The notes beneath the pieces are model-generated. The model did not search any database and had not been told where the DNA came from. It saw only the letters and a program-made list of their open reading frames with translations. Shown one piece after another: positions 27,281 through 35,770 of a stretch of 64,000 nucleotides of DNA. Made by a program: the position numbers and the translations under genes. Origin of the DNA: Rhodococcus koreensis (lineage in GTDB: Bacteria; Actinomycetota; Actinomycetes; Mycobacteriales; Mycobacteriaceae); the NCBI RefSeq assembly GCF_900105905.1, contig NZ_FNSV01000005.1, positions 3,968,001 to 4,032,000 of the forward strand. Direction: 5' to 3'. Position 1 is the stretch's first letter, and each line of letters opens with the position of its first letter.

Positions 27281-28735
27281 ATGAGCACCACGAACCTCGC
27301 CCAACTCTTTCTGCAACGGTCATCGGATCGACCCGATCTCCGGGTGGGCACCGTCGACGACCAGATCCTCCTGTCCGACGCGGTCCGCATCGCCGCCGCA
27401 GGTGCGCAGGAACTGCAGGAACTGGGCATTCGGCGTGATCAGCGATTGGCCATCGTCGCGAACAACTCCACCGAGTACATGCTGGTGTGGATGGCGTGTC
27501 TGCTCTCGGGCACCCCGGTGGCCCTGGTGAACCCCACGTATCCGCCGGAACTGCTCGCGCAGATGCTCGAGCGCCTGGATCCGGCCGCCGTGTTCACCGA
27601 CCTCGACACTCTCCCCGCGACGATGCGCACCTTCCCACTGTCGACGGCTCGGGAGTGGGCACCGGTCGACCCGCAGTCCAGCCCCGGCCTCGACGCTGCA
27701 CCGTCGGACCTCGCCTCCTTCATGCACACCTCCGGAACCACCGGGCTGCCGAAGTTCTGCGCCCAGACCCACGAGTACTTCCTGAGGTTGGGTTCGGCGA
27801 TGGCCGAAGCCCTCGACCTGCAGGCAGGCGACCGGATGCTCGCTCCGCTGCCACTGTTCCACATCAATCCGATGGGATACGGCATCATCGGCGCCCTGTG
27901 CGCCGGCGCCGACGCCCTGACAGTCCGGAAGTTCTCGGCCAGCGGCTTCTGGCCGGCTGTCCGCGAGCACGGGGTGACCGCGCTGGCGCTGCACGCACCG
28001 CCCGTGGAAATCCTCAAGCGCGCCACGACGACCGCCGACTCCGGTGAACACAGGGTCCGCACCATGTTCTACGCCGACCGGGAATTCATGTCCCGCTTCG
28101 GCATTCCCGTCGCCGTATCTGGATACGGCTCCACCGAGGCAGCCGGAGTGAGCCACCTGCACCGCTGGTCACTCACCGATGAATCCGAGATCCCCTCCAA
28201 CGCCAGTCGATTCGGCGGACAGACCCGAGCCGACGTCGAGGACCATCTCGACGACGACGGTCAGATCTACGTACGCGAGAGCGCGCCGAACACCCTGTTC
28301 GCCGGGTACTTCCGGGACGGCGCCGTCGACCCGAGCCGCGACGAGGACGGCTGGTTCGCCACCGGCGACCTCGGCCGACGCGACGACCAGGGTGGCCTGG
28401 TGTTCCTCGAGCGGGCGGCCGAAAGCATCCGTGTCAAGGGCGAGTTCGTGCCCATCCCGTACGTCGAGGAACGACTCGGCACGATCGACGCTCTCACCGA
28501 CCTCGCATTGTGGAAGAAGCCCGGTGAGCTGGTCGACGACGACGTCGTCCTCTACGTGGTCGCCGACAGCGTGCCGCTCGAGTCCATCCGCGACGCCGTC
28601 GCCGATTTGCCGGTGTTCATGCGTCCCGCGCACATTGCGCGTGTGGCGACGATTCCCCGCGACGCCGCCGCCGGCAAGGTTCAGCGTCGGCTTCTGCACG
28701 AGCAGCAGGTCCTGTCCTGGACCGCGATGTCCTGA
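27281..28735 (+). CDS. Acyl-CoA ligase/AMP-dependent synthetase, short form
   Basis: A 484-residue adenylate-forming enzyme. It has the P-loop TSGTTGLPK, GYGSTEAAG, TGDLGR with the AMP-binding Asp, and near the C-terminus PRDAAAGKVQRRLL with the catalytic Lys. It is about 50 residues shorter than typical ligases. It activates a carboxylic acid as the CoA thioester; the substrate is unknown. The decayed paralogue at 7921 shares its special HEYFLRLG stretch, so both belong to one unusual subfamily. It heads a same-strand series running to 32461, starting 232 bp from the divergent GntR gene. Confidence 0.88.
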   Translation: MSTTNLAQLFLQRSSDRPDLRVGTVDDQILLSDAVRIAAAGAQELQELGIRRDQRLAIVANNSTEYMLVWMACLLSGTPVALVNPTYPPELLAQMLERLDPAAVFTDLDTLPATMRTFPLSTAREWAPVDPQSSPGLDAAPSDLASFMHTSGTTGLPKFCAQTHEYFLRLGSAMAEALDLQAGDRMLAPLPLFHINPMGYGIIGALCAGADALTVRKFSASGFWPAVREHGVTALALHAPPVEILKRATTTADSGEHRVRTMFYADREFMSRFGIPVAVSGYGSTEAAGVSHLHRWSLTDESEIPSNASRFGGQTRADVEDHLDDDGQIYVRESAPNTLFAGYFRDGAVDPSRDEDGWFATGDLGRRDDQGGLVFLERAAESIRVKGEFVPIPYVEERLGTIDALTDLALWKKPGELVDDDVVLYVVADSVPLESIRDAVADLPVFMRPAHIARVATIPRDAAAGKVQRRLLHEQQVLSWTAMS

Positions 28736-28773
28736 CGGCCCACGATCCTCCCCTCCGCGAAAGGACGCACCCC

Positions 28774-29841
28774 ATGACTGTCATCGCAGTTCTGCCCGGC
28801 GACGGGATCGGCAGTGAGATCCTCGACGGGCCGCTCGAGTTTCTCCGCCGGCTCGCCGCCGCCGGAGCTCCGCTCACGCTGACCGGGCCGTTGCCCTACG
28901 GCACCGCCGGTTGGCACGCGACCGGTTCGATCCTTCCCGAGGAGACCATCGAGGCGTGCCGCAGTGCCGATGTCGTGCTCAGCGGGGCGGTCGGAACGCA
29001 TCCCGGGGTCACCGCCGAGGAGTGCCCCAATCCGGAGGCGGCGCTGATTTCCCTCCGCAACCTGTTCGACCTGCGGGTCAGTGTCCGCACGGTGTGGGTT
29101 CCACAGCTGAGCGAGGATGTCACCATCGTCCGCAACATCACCGGCGGCGCGTACGCCGATCCCAGCCAGCGCGAGGAGAGCGACGGTGTCAGCGCCGCAG
29201 TCGACCAGCTCCGGCTCCTGCCCGCTCGTGTGAGCGAGGTATTGGAGATGGCGGCCGGGTTCACCGTAGATGCTCCCGGACGCCGGTACATCAGTGTCGA
29301 CAAGGCCAGCGTCTTCGCGACCTCACGGCTGTGGCGTGCCACTGCCGAACAGGTCGCCGACCGGACCGGGGTTGCGTTCGATCACGTCAACGTCGATCGC
29401 GCAGCCTACGAACTGGTCAGTTATCCGCAGCTGCCCGCTGTGATCGCCACGGAGGGCATTTTCGGCGACATTCTCTCCGATATCGTCTGCGCCCGGGCCG
29501 GCTCCCCCGCTCTGTGCGGATCCGCCACGATCAACCCCGACCGGAACTTCGGGTCGGGCATCACCGCACTGTTCGAACCGGCACACGGATCCTCACCACA
29601 CCGGACCGGCACCCGCCGCTCCAACCCGACGGGCGCCTGGCTCGCGCTGGCAGCACTGCTCGACTGGTGCCCCGACCTGCGGCTCCTGGGCCGGGCAACC
29701 AGGATCCGCTCGGCGCTCGAGGTGGCCCACCGGTCGGGTGTGCGCACCTACGACCTCGCCACACCCGAGCAGGAACTCGTCGACATGGATGGCTACAACG
29801 CGCGGATTCTCGACGAACTACACGCCCTCCAGCCTGCCTGA
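28774..29841 (+). CDS. Isopropylmalate/tartrate dehydrogenase-like beta-decarboxylating enzyme
   Basis: A 355-residue member of the isocitrate/isopropylmalate dehydrogenase family. It shows LPGDGIG at the start, RNLFDLRVSVR (substrate arginines), the Lys in VDKASVFATSRLW, the metal-binding GIFGDILSD and FEPAHGSSP before the NAD-binding NPTGAW. No leuC/leuD/leuB context is present, so the substrate is probably another 2-hydroxy or 3-substituted acid of the cluster's pathway. ATG with GCGAAAGGACG upstream, 38 bp after the ligase. Confidence 0.85.
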   Translation: MTVIAVLPGDGIGSEILDGPLEFLRRLAAAGAPLTLTGPLPYGTAGWHATGSILPEETIEACRSADVVLSGAVGTHPGVTAEECPNPEAALISLRNLFDLRVSVRTVWVPQLSEDVTIVRNITGGAYADPSQREESDGVSAAVDQLRLLPARVSEVLEMAAGFTVDAPGRRYISVDKASVFATSRLWRATAEQVADRTGVAFDHVNVDRAAYELVSYPQLPAVIATEGIFGDILSDIVCARAGSPALCGSATINPDRNFGSGITALFEPAHGSSPHRTGTRRSNPTGAWLALAALLDWCPDLRLLGRATRIRSALEVAHRSGVRTYDLATPEQELVDMDGYNARILDELHALQPA

Positions 29842-29944
29842 GGGTTCGGGGTGCGGGAGTCATCCCGATGAACCGTCCCGGCCACCCATCCGACATCAAC
29901 CCTGACTCATCACCGATACCGAGATCACGAGCAAAGGCCGAACC

Positions 29945-31081
29945 ATGAGTTTCTGGAGATACCTGGTCGACGAGAAGATCGCCGCCCCCGCACGCCAATT
30001 CAGCGACGACGTGGTCAAACCCGTCGCCGACGAGATCGACCACCAGGATGTGTATCCGGTGGACCTGGTCGAGCAGACAGCGAAGCTGGGCTGGAACGCG
30101 ATGACCCTGCCGACCCAGTACGGCGGCCAGGGCGAGTCGATGGAGAACGCCCTCGGGGTCTTCGAGGAACTCGGAGCCGGGTCGGCGAGCCTGGGAGTCT
30201 CGCTGATCACGATCCTGCAGAGCAGCAAGATCATCGAACTCTACGGCCGCGACAGCCTCAAGGAACGGGTCCTGCCGCGGTATGCGCACGGCCTGCGCGC
30301 CTCCTACGCGCTGACCGAGCGCGGGCACGGCAGCGACATCCGCACCCTCGACACCAAAGCCCGCGGCAACGAACGCGACGGGTGGGTGCTGACCGGGGAG
30401 AAGGCATTCATCACGTCCGGGTCGCGTGCCGAGTTCTTCGTCGTGCTGGCCGAGACCCCGGTCGGGGTCTCCACGTTCGCGGTCGATCGCGACGCCCCCG
30501 GTGTCAGTACCCGGCAGACCCGGGAAGCGCAGACCTTCGGGCTGCGCAACGGCCCGCACGTCAACCTCGTCCTCGACGACGTCGAGATCCCCGGGGACGC
30601 CCTGATCGGTGTGGAAGGCAATGGGCTGCGGCAGGCCCTGGTCACCTTGTCGAACAGCCGCACCCTCGCTGCGGGCATTTCACTGGGCATCGCCCGCGCT
30701 GCGTTCGACGACGCGTTCGCGTACGTGCGCACCCGGCCCGCGTTCGACGGCAACGTGATCGACTTCCAGGGCATCCAATGGTATTTCGCTCAGGCCGCCG
30801 CGGAGATCGATGCCGCTCGACTCGTCACCTACCAGGCCGCCCGCGACCTCGACTCCGGCGGGGACTACCAGCGGTCCTCGTCCGCGGCGAAATTGCTTGC
30901 CGCCGAACTGGCCACGAAGGTCGCGAGTATGGCCGTGCAGGTCTGCGGGGCGACCGGTACCCAGGAAACCTCACCGTTCGGACGCTACTTCCGCGACGCC
31001 AAGGCCTACGAGGTGGCCGGAGGATCGTCCGAGGTCCTGAAGAACACCATCGCCAAGACCCTGATCAAGTCGGCCCGCTGA
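29945..31081 (+). CDS. Acyl-CoA dehydrogenase
   Basis: A 378-residue acyl-CoA dehydrogenase with the three usual domains. YALTERGHGSDI matches the ALTEP.AGSD flavin motif with altered residues, WVLTGEKAFITSG follows it, and EVAGGSSEVLKNTIAKTL near the end corresponds to the YEGTSE..R..IA region, with Glu in the catalytic-base position. FAD-dependent alpha,beta-desaturation of the CoA ester made by the upstream ligase is the likely step. A 103-bp gap precedes it and the next gene starts 29 bp after its stop. Confidence 0.88.
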   Translation: MSFWRYLVDEKIAAPARQFSDDVVKPVADEIDHQDVYPVDLVEQTAKLGWNAMTLPTQYGGQGESMENALGVFEELGAGSASLGVSLITILQSSKIIELYGRDSLKERVLPRYAHGLRASYALTERGHGSDIRTLDTKARGNERDGWVLTGEKAFITSGSRAEFFVVLAETPVGVSTFAVDRDAPGVSTRQTREAQTFGLRNGPHVNLVLDDVEIPGDALIGVEGNGLRQALVTLSNSRTLAAGISLGIARAAFDDAFAYVRTRPAFDGNVIDFQGIQWYFAQAAAEIDAARLVTYQAARDLDSGGDYQRSSSAAKLLAAELATKVASMAVQVCGATGTQETSPFGRYFRDAKAYEVAGGSSEVLKNTIAKTLIKSAR

Positions 31082-31110
31082 CCGAACGCCGAGAGCGAGG
31101 ATAGACACCC

Positions 31111-31986
31111 ATGGATTTCGGAACGGACAAAGTCGACCAGGTGTGCCCGGCGCCGGACCCAGCCCCGCACGCGCCGCGACGGTTCGCCCTGCCCGCAGGC
31201 GCGGTGGATACCCACGCGCACGTCGTGGGGCACTCCTTCGTCCCCGAGCGCAGCTACACCCCGCCACCGGCATCCGCCGGGCAGTACCTGTCGATGCTCG
31301 ACGCCGTGGGAACTACCTACGGGGTGCTGGTGCAGATCAGCGTGCACGGCACAGACAACACGGTAATGCTCGAAGCCGTCGAGGGGGCCCGTAACCGGCT
31401 GCGTGCGGTCGCCGTGGTCGCGCCCGACGTCGACGATCGCACGCTCGCCCATTTGCAGGACTCGGGTGTCGTGGGGTTGCGGCTCAACACCCTGTCGGGC
31501 GGCGGCATCGGCCTCGACCAGCTCGCCCGGTACGACGCCATTTGCGCGGAGATGGGCTGGCACCTGCAGTTCCTCACCAACACAAGGCATCTCGCCGCCG
31601 CAGCTGCAAACCTGCGCACGCTGACCGTGCCCTACGTGGTCGATCACATGGGCGACTTCGACGTCGCCGCCGGTGTCGACGCACCCGAATGGACACAGTT
31701 TCTGAAACTGATGGCAGACGGCGCGTGGGCCAAGCTGTCCGGGGCCTTCCGGATGGCGCGAACGGCGGACTATTCCGACACGATTCCGTTCGCGCAGAGC
31801 CTGATCGAGGCCGCACCCGACCGCTGTGTGTGGGGTTCGGACTGGCCGCACGTCGGGTTCTGGGGACAGATGCCCAACGTCGGCACCCTTCTGGATCTGC
31901 TCCCTGACTGGGCACCGGACCCCGCGACCCGCGAGGCGATCCTCACCACCAACGCCCACCGGCTGTACGGATTCATCCACCCCTGA
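31111..31986 (+). CDS. Amidohydrolase-family lactonase-like protein
   Basis: A 291-residue TIM-barrel amidohydrolase similar in plan to 2-pyrone-4,6-dicarboxylate lactonase. The N-terminal metal motif VDTHAHVVG (HxH), a central His in YVVDHMGDFD and the late Asp motif VWGSDWPHVGFW are all intact. Such enzymes hydrolyse lactones or decarboxylate. In this cluster, ring opening of a lactone intermediate is plausible, but the substrate is unknown. Confidence 0.85.
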   Translation: MDFGTDKVDQVCPAPDPAPHAPRRFALPAGAVDTHAHVVGHSFVPERSYTPPPASAGQYLSMLDAVGTTYGVLVQISVHGTDNTVMLEAVEGARNRLRAVAVVAPDVDDRTLAHLQDSGVVGLRLNTLSGGGIGLDQLARYDAICAEMGWHLQFLTNTRHLAAAAANLRTLTVPYVVDHMGDFDVAAGVDAPEWTQFLKLMADGAWAKLSGAFRMARTADYSDTIPFAQSLIEAAPDRCVWGSDWPHVGFWGQMPNVGTLLDLLPDWAPDPATREAILTTNAHRLYGFIHP

Positions 31987-32014
31987 GCACCGCTCACCTG
32001 AAAGGGACGCCATC

Positions 32015-32461
32015 ATGACTCCACCGTTCGACGCGGTGCACCACGTCTGCATCGTCGTGCCCGACATCGACGCTGCGATCGCGTTCTACGAGAAGGTCGG
32101 CATCGGCGGATGGCAGGATTTCCCGCCGCTCAGCGCATTCACCGACCTCGACGTGCCGGACCTGGATGCCTTCCTGGACCTGACCTACAAGTACACCGAC
32201 GCCCCGGGACTCCAGCTGCAACTGTGTGAACCCGGACCCGGCAACTCCCCGCAGCGACAATTCCTCGACCGCACCGGCGGCGGAGTCTTCCACATCGGCT
32301 TCGTCGTCGACGACGTCGACGCAGGAGCCCAGGCCGCTCGCGCCGTCGGACTCGAACCGTGGATGTACGGGCGCCGCCCCGACTCGACCGGATTCACCTA
32401 CCTGCAGACACCGCCGTCGGCCGGAGTGACCCTCGAGATCCGGCAGAGTCCGAACTCCTGA
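32015..32461 (+). CDS. VOC-family protein, methylmalonyl-CoA epimerase-like
   Basis: A 148-residue vicinal-oxygen-chelate protein with two beta-alpha-beta-beta-beta units. HHVCIVVPD at the start (metal His), LQLCEP..., GVFHIGF (second His) and VTLEIRQ (Glu) supply a typical metal site. It is clearly paralogous to the VOC protein at 33386 (same length, HHVC, QRxFLD, GVFHxGF). It may act on a CoA ester or a dioxygenase-type intermediate. A strong terminator follows directly. Confidence 0.85.
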   Translation: MTPPFDAVHHVCIVVPDIDAAIAFYEKVGIGGWQDFPPLSAFTDLDVPDLDAFLDLTYKYTDAPGLQLQLCEPGPGNSPQRQFLDRTGGGVFHIGFVVDDVDAGAQAARAVGLEPWMYGRRPDSTGFTYLQTPPSAGVTLEIRQSPNS

Positions 32462-32499
32462 CGAACCGGCCCGGCCGCCCCAAGCGCCGGGCCGGTTCG
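32462..32499 (+). terminator. Terminator after the 27.3-32.5 kb operon
   Basis: Perfect 14-bp stem (CGAACCGGCCCGGC with GCCGGGCCGGTTCG), 10-nt loop, starting immediately after the VOC stop. It separates the ligase operon from the quinone reductase unit, which has its own promoter element. Confidence 0.8.
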
Positions 32500-32520
32500 C
32501 TTGACCTCACCACGACCAAC

Positions 32521-32550
32521 ATGAGACCGTTGGTCAGACCATCGACCACC
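32521..32550 (+). promoter_or_regulatory. Second copy of the 30-bp FadR-type operator element
   Basis: It differs at one of 30 positions from the element before pruA (26220-26249). The core is TGGTCAGACCA (32531-32541). It ends 24 bp before the ATG of the quinone reductase gene, in the same orientation and nearly the same position relative to the gene start as at pruA. Confidence 0.75.
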
Positions 32551-32574
32551 TTTTCCTATCGAGAGAGACAACCG

Positions 32575-33378
32575 ATGAACATTCTCGTGGTCTTCGCGCA
32601 CCCCGAGCGCCGCTCGTTCTGCGGTGCCCTCAAGGACACCGCGGTCCGGACCCTGACCGACCTCGGACACGAGGTGACCGTTTCCGACCTCTACGCCATG
32701 AAGTGGATCGCCGAACTGGACAGCCAGGACTTCACCGGTGAGCGAGTCGACGCCGACTACCTGGATCTTTCCCGCGAACAGGAGCACGCTTTCGCCACAC
32801 GGACGCAGGCGTTCGACATCGAGCAGGAACAGCGCAAGGTGGCCCAGGCCGACCTGATCCTCTTCCACTTCCCGGTGTGGTGGTTCTCGATGCCGGCCAT
32901 TCTGAAGGGGTGGGTGGACCGGGTGTTCGCCCGAGGCTTCGCCTACTCGGCCGGCCGCAAGTACGGCAAGGGTCACTTTTTCGGAAAGAAGGCGATGATC
33001 TGCCTGACAACCGGGACCGATTCGACGCTGTACGAGCCGAACGGCATCGACGGCGACCTGCTCCACGTGCTGTGGCCCATCCACAACGGGATCCTCGCCT
33101 ACACCGGCTTCACCGTACTGCCGCCGTTCGCGGCCTGGATGCCCGGCCGGGTCAGCGCCGACGAGCGGCAGGGCTACCTGGACGGATTTGCGCGACACCT
33201 GACGGCCATCGAGGAGGCCGAACCGTTGTTCTTCCACCCCTGGGAGGACTACGACGAAACCCAACGTCTCAAGCCCGGCATCAAGGCCCGCTCCGGCATC
33301 CAGTGGAACCCACGCGCCGGCCAGACATTCGAGCAGGCCGCACACGAGTACGACCAGCGCATGGCGACAGAAAGGTAA
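32575..33378 (+). CDS. NAD(P)H dehydrogenase (quinone), flavodoxin-like fold
   Basis: A 267-residue protein of the NQO1/MdaB/KefF family. The N-terminal ILVVFAHPERRSF and the LILFHFPVWWFSMPAILKGWVDRVF segment form the flavin site, and LTTGTD follows. It reduces quinones with NAD(P)H by two-electron transfer, which protects against quinones or supports turnover of an aromatic/quinoid intermediate. It is 8 bp before the second VOC gene. The shared operator suggests co-regulation with the pruA operon. Confidence 0.88.
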   Translation: MNILVVFAHPERRSFCGALKDTAVRTLTDLGHEVTVSDLYAMKWIAELDSQDFTGERVDADYLDLSREQEHAFATRTQAFDIEQEQRKVAQADLILFHFPVWWFSMPAILKGWVDRVFARGFAYSAGRKYGKGHFFGKKAMICLTTGTDSTLYEPNGIDGDLLHVLWPIHNGILAYTGFTVLPPFAAWMPGRVSADERQGYLDGFARHLTAIEEAEPLFFHPWEDYDETQRLKPGIKARSGIQWNPRAGQTFEQAAHEYDQRMATER

Positions 33379-33385
33379 TCGCCCC

Positions 33386-33832
33386 ATGACCAGTGAATTC
33401 CAGCACCTGCATCACGTCTGCGTCGTCGTGGCAGACATGGACCGGGCCGTGGCCTGTTACGAGTCCCTCGGGATCGGCCCCTGGCACCCGTTTCCGTCGC
33501 TCGAGGCGTTCCGCCCCGACCTGCAGGCCCCCGATGTCGACGACTTCATGAAGCTCGAGTACCGGTACGCCGAACTCGGAAATGTACAACTGCAGCTGTG
33601 CTGCCCGCCCGAGGGCAACACGCTGCAACGCCGGTTCCTCGACGAACACGGCGAAGGGGTGTTCCACCTCGGATTCTCCGTCCCCGACGTCGACGCGGCC
33701 GAAGCCCGAGTCACCGCCGCCGGCCCGTCCCCGAAGTTGCGGGGCCGGTTGCCCACCGGCGCCGGCTTCACCTACTTCGATACCGACACCGCAGGCGCGG
33801 GAGTCACCCTGCAAGTCCGTGCTGCTCGCTAA
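33386..33832 (+). CDS. VOC-family protein, second paralogue
   Basis: A 148-residue VOC protein paralogous to the one at 32015: HHVCVVVAD, VQLQLCCPP, LQRRFLDE, GVFHLGFSV and VTLQVRAAR. In the last segment the Glu of the first paralogue (TLEI) is Gln (TLQV), so its metal site may differ. It follows the quinone reductase by 7 bp and overlaps the next gene by 14 bp. Confidence 0.85.
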   Translation: MTSEFQHLHHVCVVVADMDRAVACYESLGIGPWHPFPSLEAFRPDLQAPDVDDFMKLEYRYAELGNVQLQLCCPPEGNTLQRRFLDEHGEGVFHLGFSVPDVDAAEARVTAAGPSPKLRGRLPTGAGFTYFDTDTAGAGVTLQVRAAR

Positions 33833-34808
33833 CCGCCGAGACCAAACCCGGCATCTCCCTCCCACCCTCCAACTCGGCCTCGGCGCGGCAGCTCTCGCCG
33901 GCTCGGGGATCTTCATCGCCCTCGCTTCCGTGTCGACCGCCACGACGATTCTGGTCCGATACCTCATCGCGGTCCCGATTCTCGCGGCTCTCGCCTGGCA
34001 CGACTACCGCAAGCACGGCCCGCTGCCTCGACGGGTGCTGACCGTGCAAGTGGTCGCCGGGGTTCTGTTGGGTGTAGACATGGCGATGTGGGCGCAATCG
34101 GTCGCCCTCGTCGGAGCCGGCGTCTCCAGCGTCCTGGTCAACATCCAGGTGGTCGTCGCTCCCCTGCTGGGGCTGTGCATCACGGGCAAACGGCCGTCGA
34201 AGGCCTACATCGTCGCGGTCCCGTTCCTGCTGTCCGGAGTGGCCCTCACCACTGGTATCGCGCAGCCCACGGCCGACCTCCACACGATCGCGTACGGATC
34301 CGTGCTGGCCCTGGTCGCTGGGATCTGTTACGGAGCCTACGTCTTCGCGATCGGTGCCTGGTGCCCACCGAATCGCGCTTCCTCGCAAGTATTTTGCTCG
34401 TCCGTCGTCGCGTGGGCGACCGGCACGGTGCTCGCCCTCATCTGGGATCCGGTCGACCTGTCCCCCGGGTGGGCCGCAGTGGGCTGGCTCGCCGCACTCG
34501 CGATCGTCGGGCAGGTCGCCGGCTGGATCCTTGTCGGCGTGTCTCTGCCGCGCCTCACCCCTGGGGTGGGAGCCAGCCTCCTGATGCTCCAACCGGTTCT
34601 CGCCGTCGTCTTGGGCGTCGTGGTCCTCGGCGAGCGCCTCTCCCCCACCCAGGTCGTCGGTGTCGTCGTGGTCACCCTCGCGATTCGGGTGGTTGCGATG
34701 CCGCCGCGGAGGGTGAAACGTCCGGTCGGCGGGGAGGAGCCCGAAGTGATCCCCCACGGCGACTCGGCCCGCAGCGTGCCGGATCCCGAGGTCCGCACGC
34801 GCTCGTAG
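33819..34808 (+). CDS. EamA/DMT-family transporter
   Basis: A 329-residue membrane protein with ten hydrophobic segments in two EamA repeats and a hydrophilic C-terminal tail of about 40 residues. From the GTG at 33819 the frame overlaps the VOC gene by 14 bp. Drug/metabolite transporters of this family usually export amino acids or small metabolites. It ends the quinone reductase-VOC unit and is convergent with proC. Confidence 0.8.
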   Translation: MLLANRRDQTRHLPPTLQLGLGAAALAGSGIFIALASVSTATTILVRYLIAVPILAALAWHDYRKHGPLPRRVLTVQVVAGVLLGVDMAMWAQSVALVGAGVSSVLVNIQVVVAPLLGLCITGKRPSKAYIVAVPFLLSGVALTTGIAQPTADLHTIAYGSVLALVAGICYGAYVFAIGAWCPPNRASSQVFCSSVVAWATGTVLALIWDPVDLSPGWAAVGWLAALAIVGQVAGWILVGVSLPRLTPGVGASLLMLQPVLAVVLGVVVLGERLSPTQVVGVVVVTLAIRVVAMPPRRVKRPVGGEEPEVIPHGDSARSVPDPEVRTRS

Positions 34809-34813
34809 CGGCG

Positions 34814-34838
34814 GTGCCGCCCCGGGCAGGCGGCACCC
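34814..34838. terminator. Bidirectional terminator between EamA and proC
   Basis: Perfect 9-bp stem GGTGCCGCC/GGCGGCACC with a 7-nt loop in the 33-bp convergent gap. Confidence 0.65.
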
Positions 34839-34841
34839 CGC

Positions 34842-35681
34842 TCAGTGCTGGTCAGCGGACGCCGGAGCCAGGGGTGGGCGCACGATGCCGGACAGTTCCA
34901 GCGATCGGTCACGTGCCGCGGTCAATGCTCCTCGGAACGTTTGCCGAATGTCGGATTGTTCGAAGACCTCCAACGCCGCTGCCGTTGTCCCCGCCGGCGA
35001 TGTCACAGCCGCCCGCAGTTGGACCGGGTCGGCGTCACCGAGCATCGCCGACGAGCCGGCCAAGGTTCCGGTCACCAACCTGTCCGCCGTTGCCCGGTCC
35101 AGTCCCAGCTTCATCGCCGCGTCGATCATCATCTCCGCCACGAGGAACACGTACGCAGGGCCAGAACCGGAAACTGCAGTGACGGCGTCGAGTTGATCCT
35201 CGGGGACACGCAGTACCTCACCGACAGACTCCAACACGGACTCGACCAGCCGCAGATCGCGCTCGGTTGCCGCGCCGCCACGCGCGATCGCAGTGACCGC
35301 CGCGCCCACCGTCATCGGGGTATTCGGCATCGCGCGTACCACCGGCACCACAGAGGGAAGAAATTGCTCGATTCTCTTGGTGGCCACCCCTGCCACCACC
35401 GACAGCACGACCGGACGGCGAGTCGATCCGTGCAGCGCCACTCCGAGGTCGGGCAACACGTCCTCGATCTGCTGCGGCTTCACCGCCACCACCAGAACGT
35501 CACACTCCTTGGGAAGATTTCGCATATCGGCAACTCGTACCCCGTGCCGATGCGCGACCTCGAATGTCCGTTCCATAGTGCGACCGATGACGGTGATCGA
35601 TTCAGCGGACGTCCCCGCTCGACACAGTCCTGCTACGAGTGCCTCGCCGATCCGGCCGACACCAATGACGGTTACTCTCAC
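34842..35681 (-). CDS. proC: Pyrroline-5-carboxylate reductase
   Basis: A 279-residue P5C reductase: N-terminal Rossmann motif GVGRIGEALVAGL, AVKPQ, RAMPNTP, and the C-terminal signature AVSGSGPAYVF...SPAGTT. It makes proline from P5C with NAD(P)H, the reverse direction of the catabolic PruA operon. GTG at 35681 is chosen from similarity; ATG at 35702 is an alternative and neither has a strong ribosome site. It may be a second proC beside a housekeeping copy elsewhere, used for a cyclic imine of a catabolic pathway. Confidence 0.88.
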   Translation of the reverse strand: MRVTVIGVGRIGEALVAGLCRAGTSAESITVIGRTMERTFEVAHRHGVRVADMRNLPKECDVLVVAVKPQQIEDVLPDLGVALHGSTRRPVVLSVVAGVATKRIEQFLPSVVPVVRAMPNTPMTVGAAVTAIARGGAATERDLRLVESVLESVGEVLRVPEDQLDAVTAVSGSGPAYVFLVAEMMIDAAMKLGLDRATADRLVTGTLAGSSAMLGDADPVQLRAAVTSPAGTTAAALEVFEQSDIRQTFRGALTAARDRSLELSGIVRPPLAPASADQH

Positions 35682-35770
35682 GCACGAAGTTTCCCACGAC
35701 ATACTCTGTCGCACTATGCGTCTCGGGTACCGCCCGCAGAGAAGTCCGCTTAACGGACTGGTTGAGCGTG

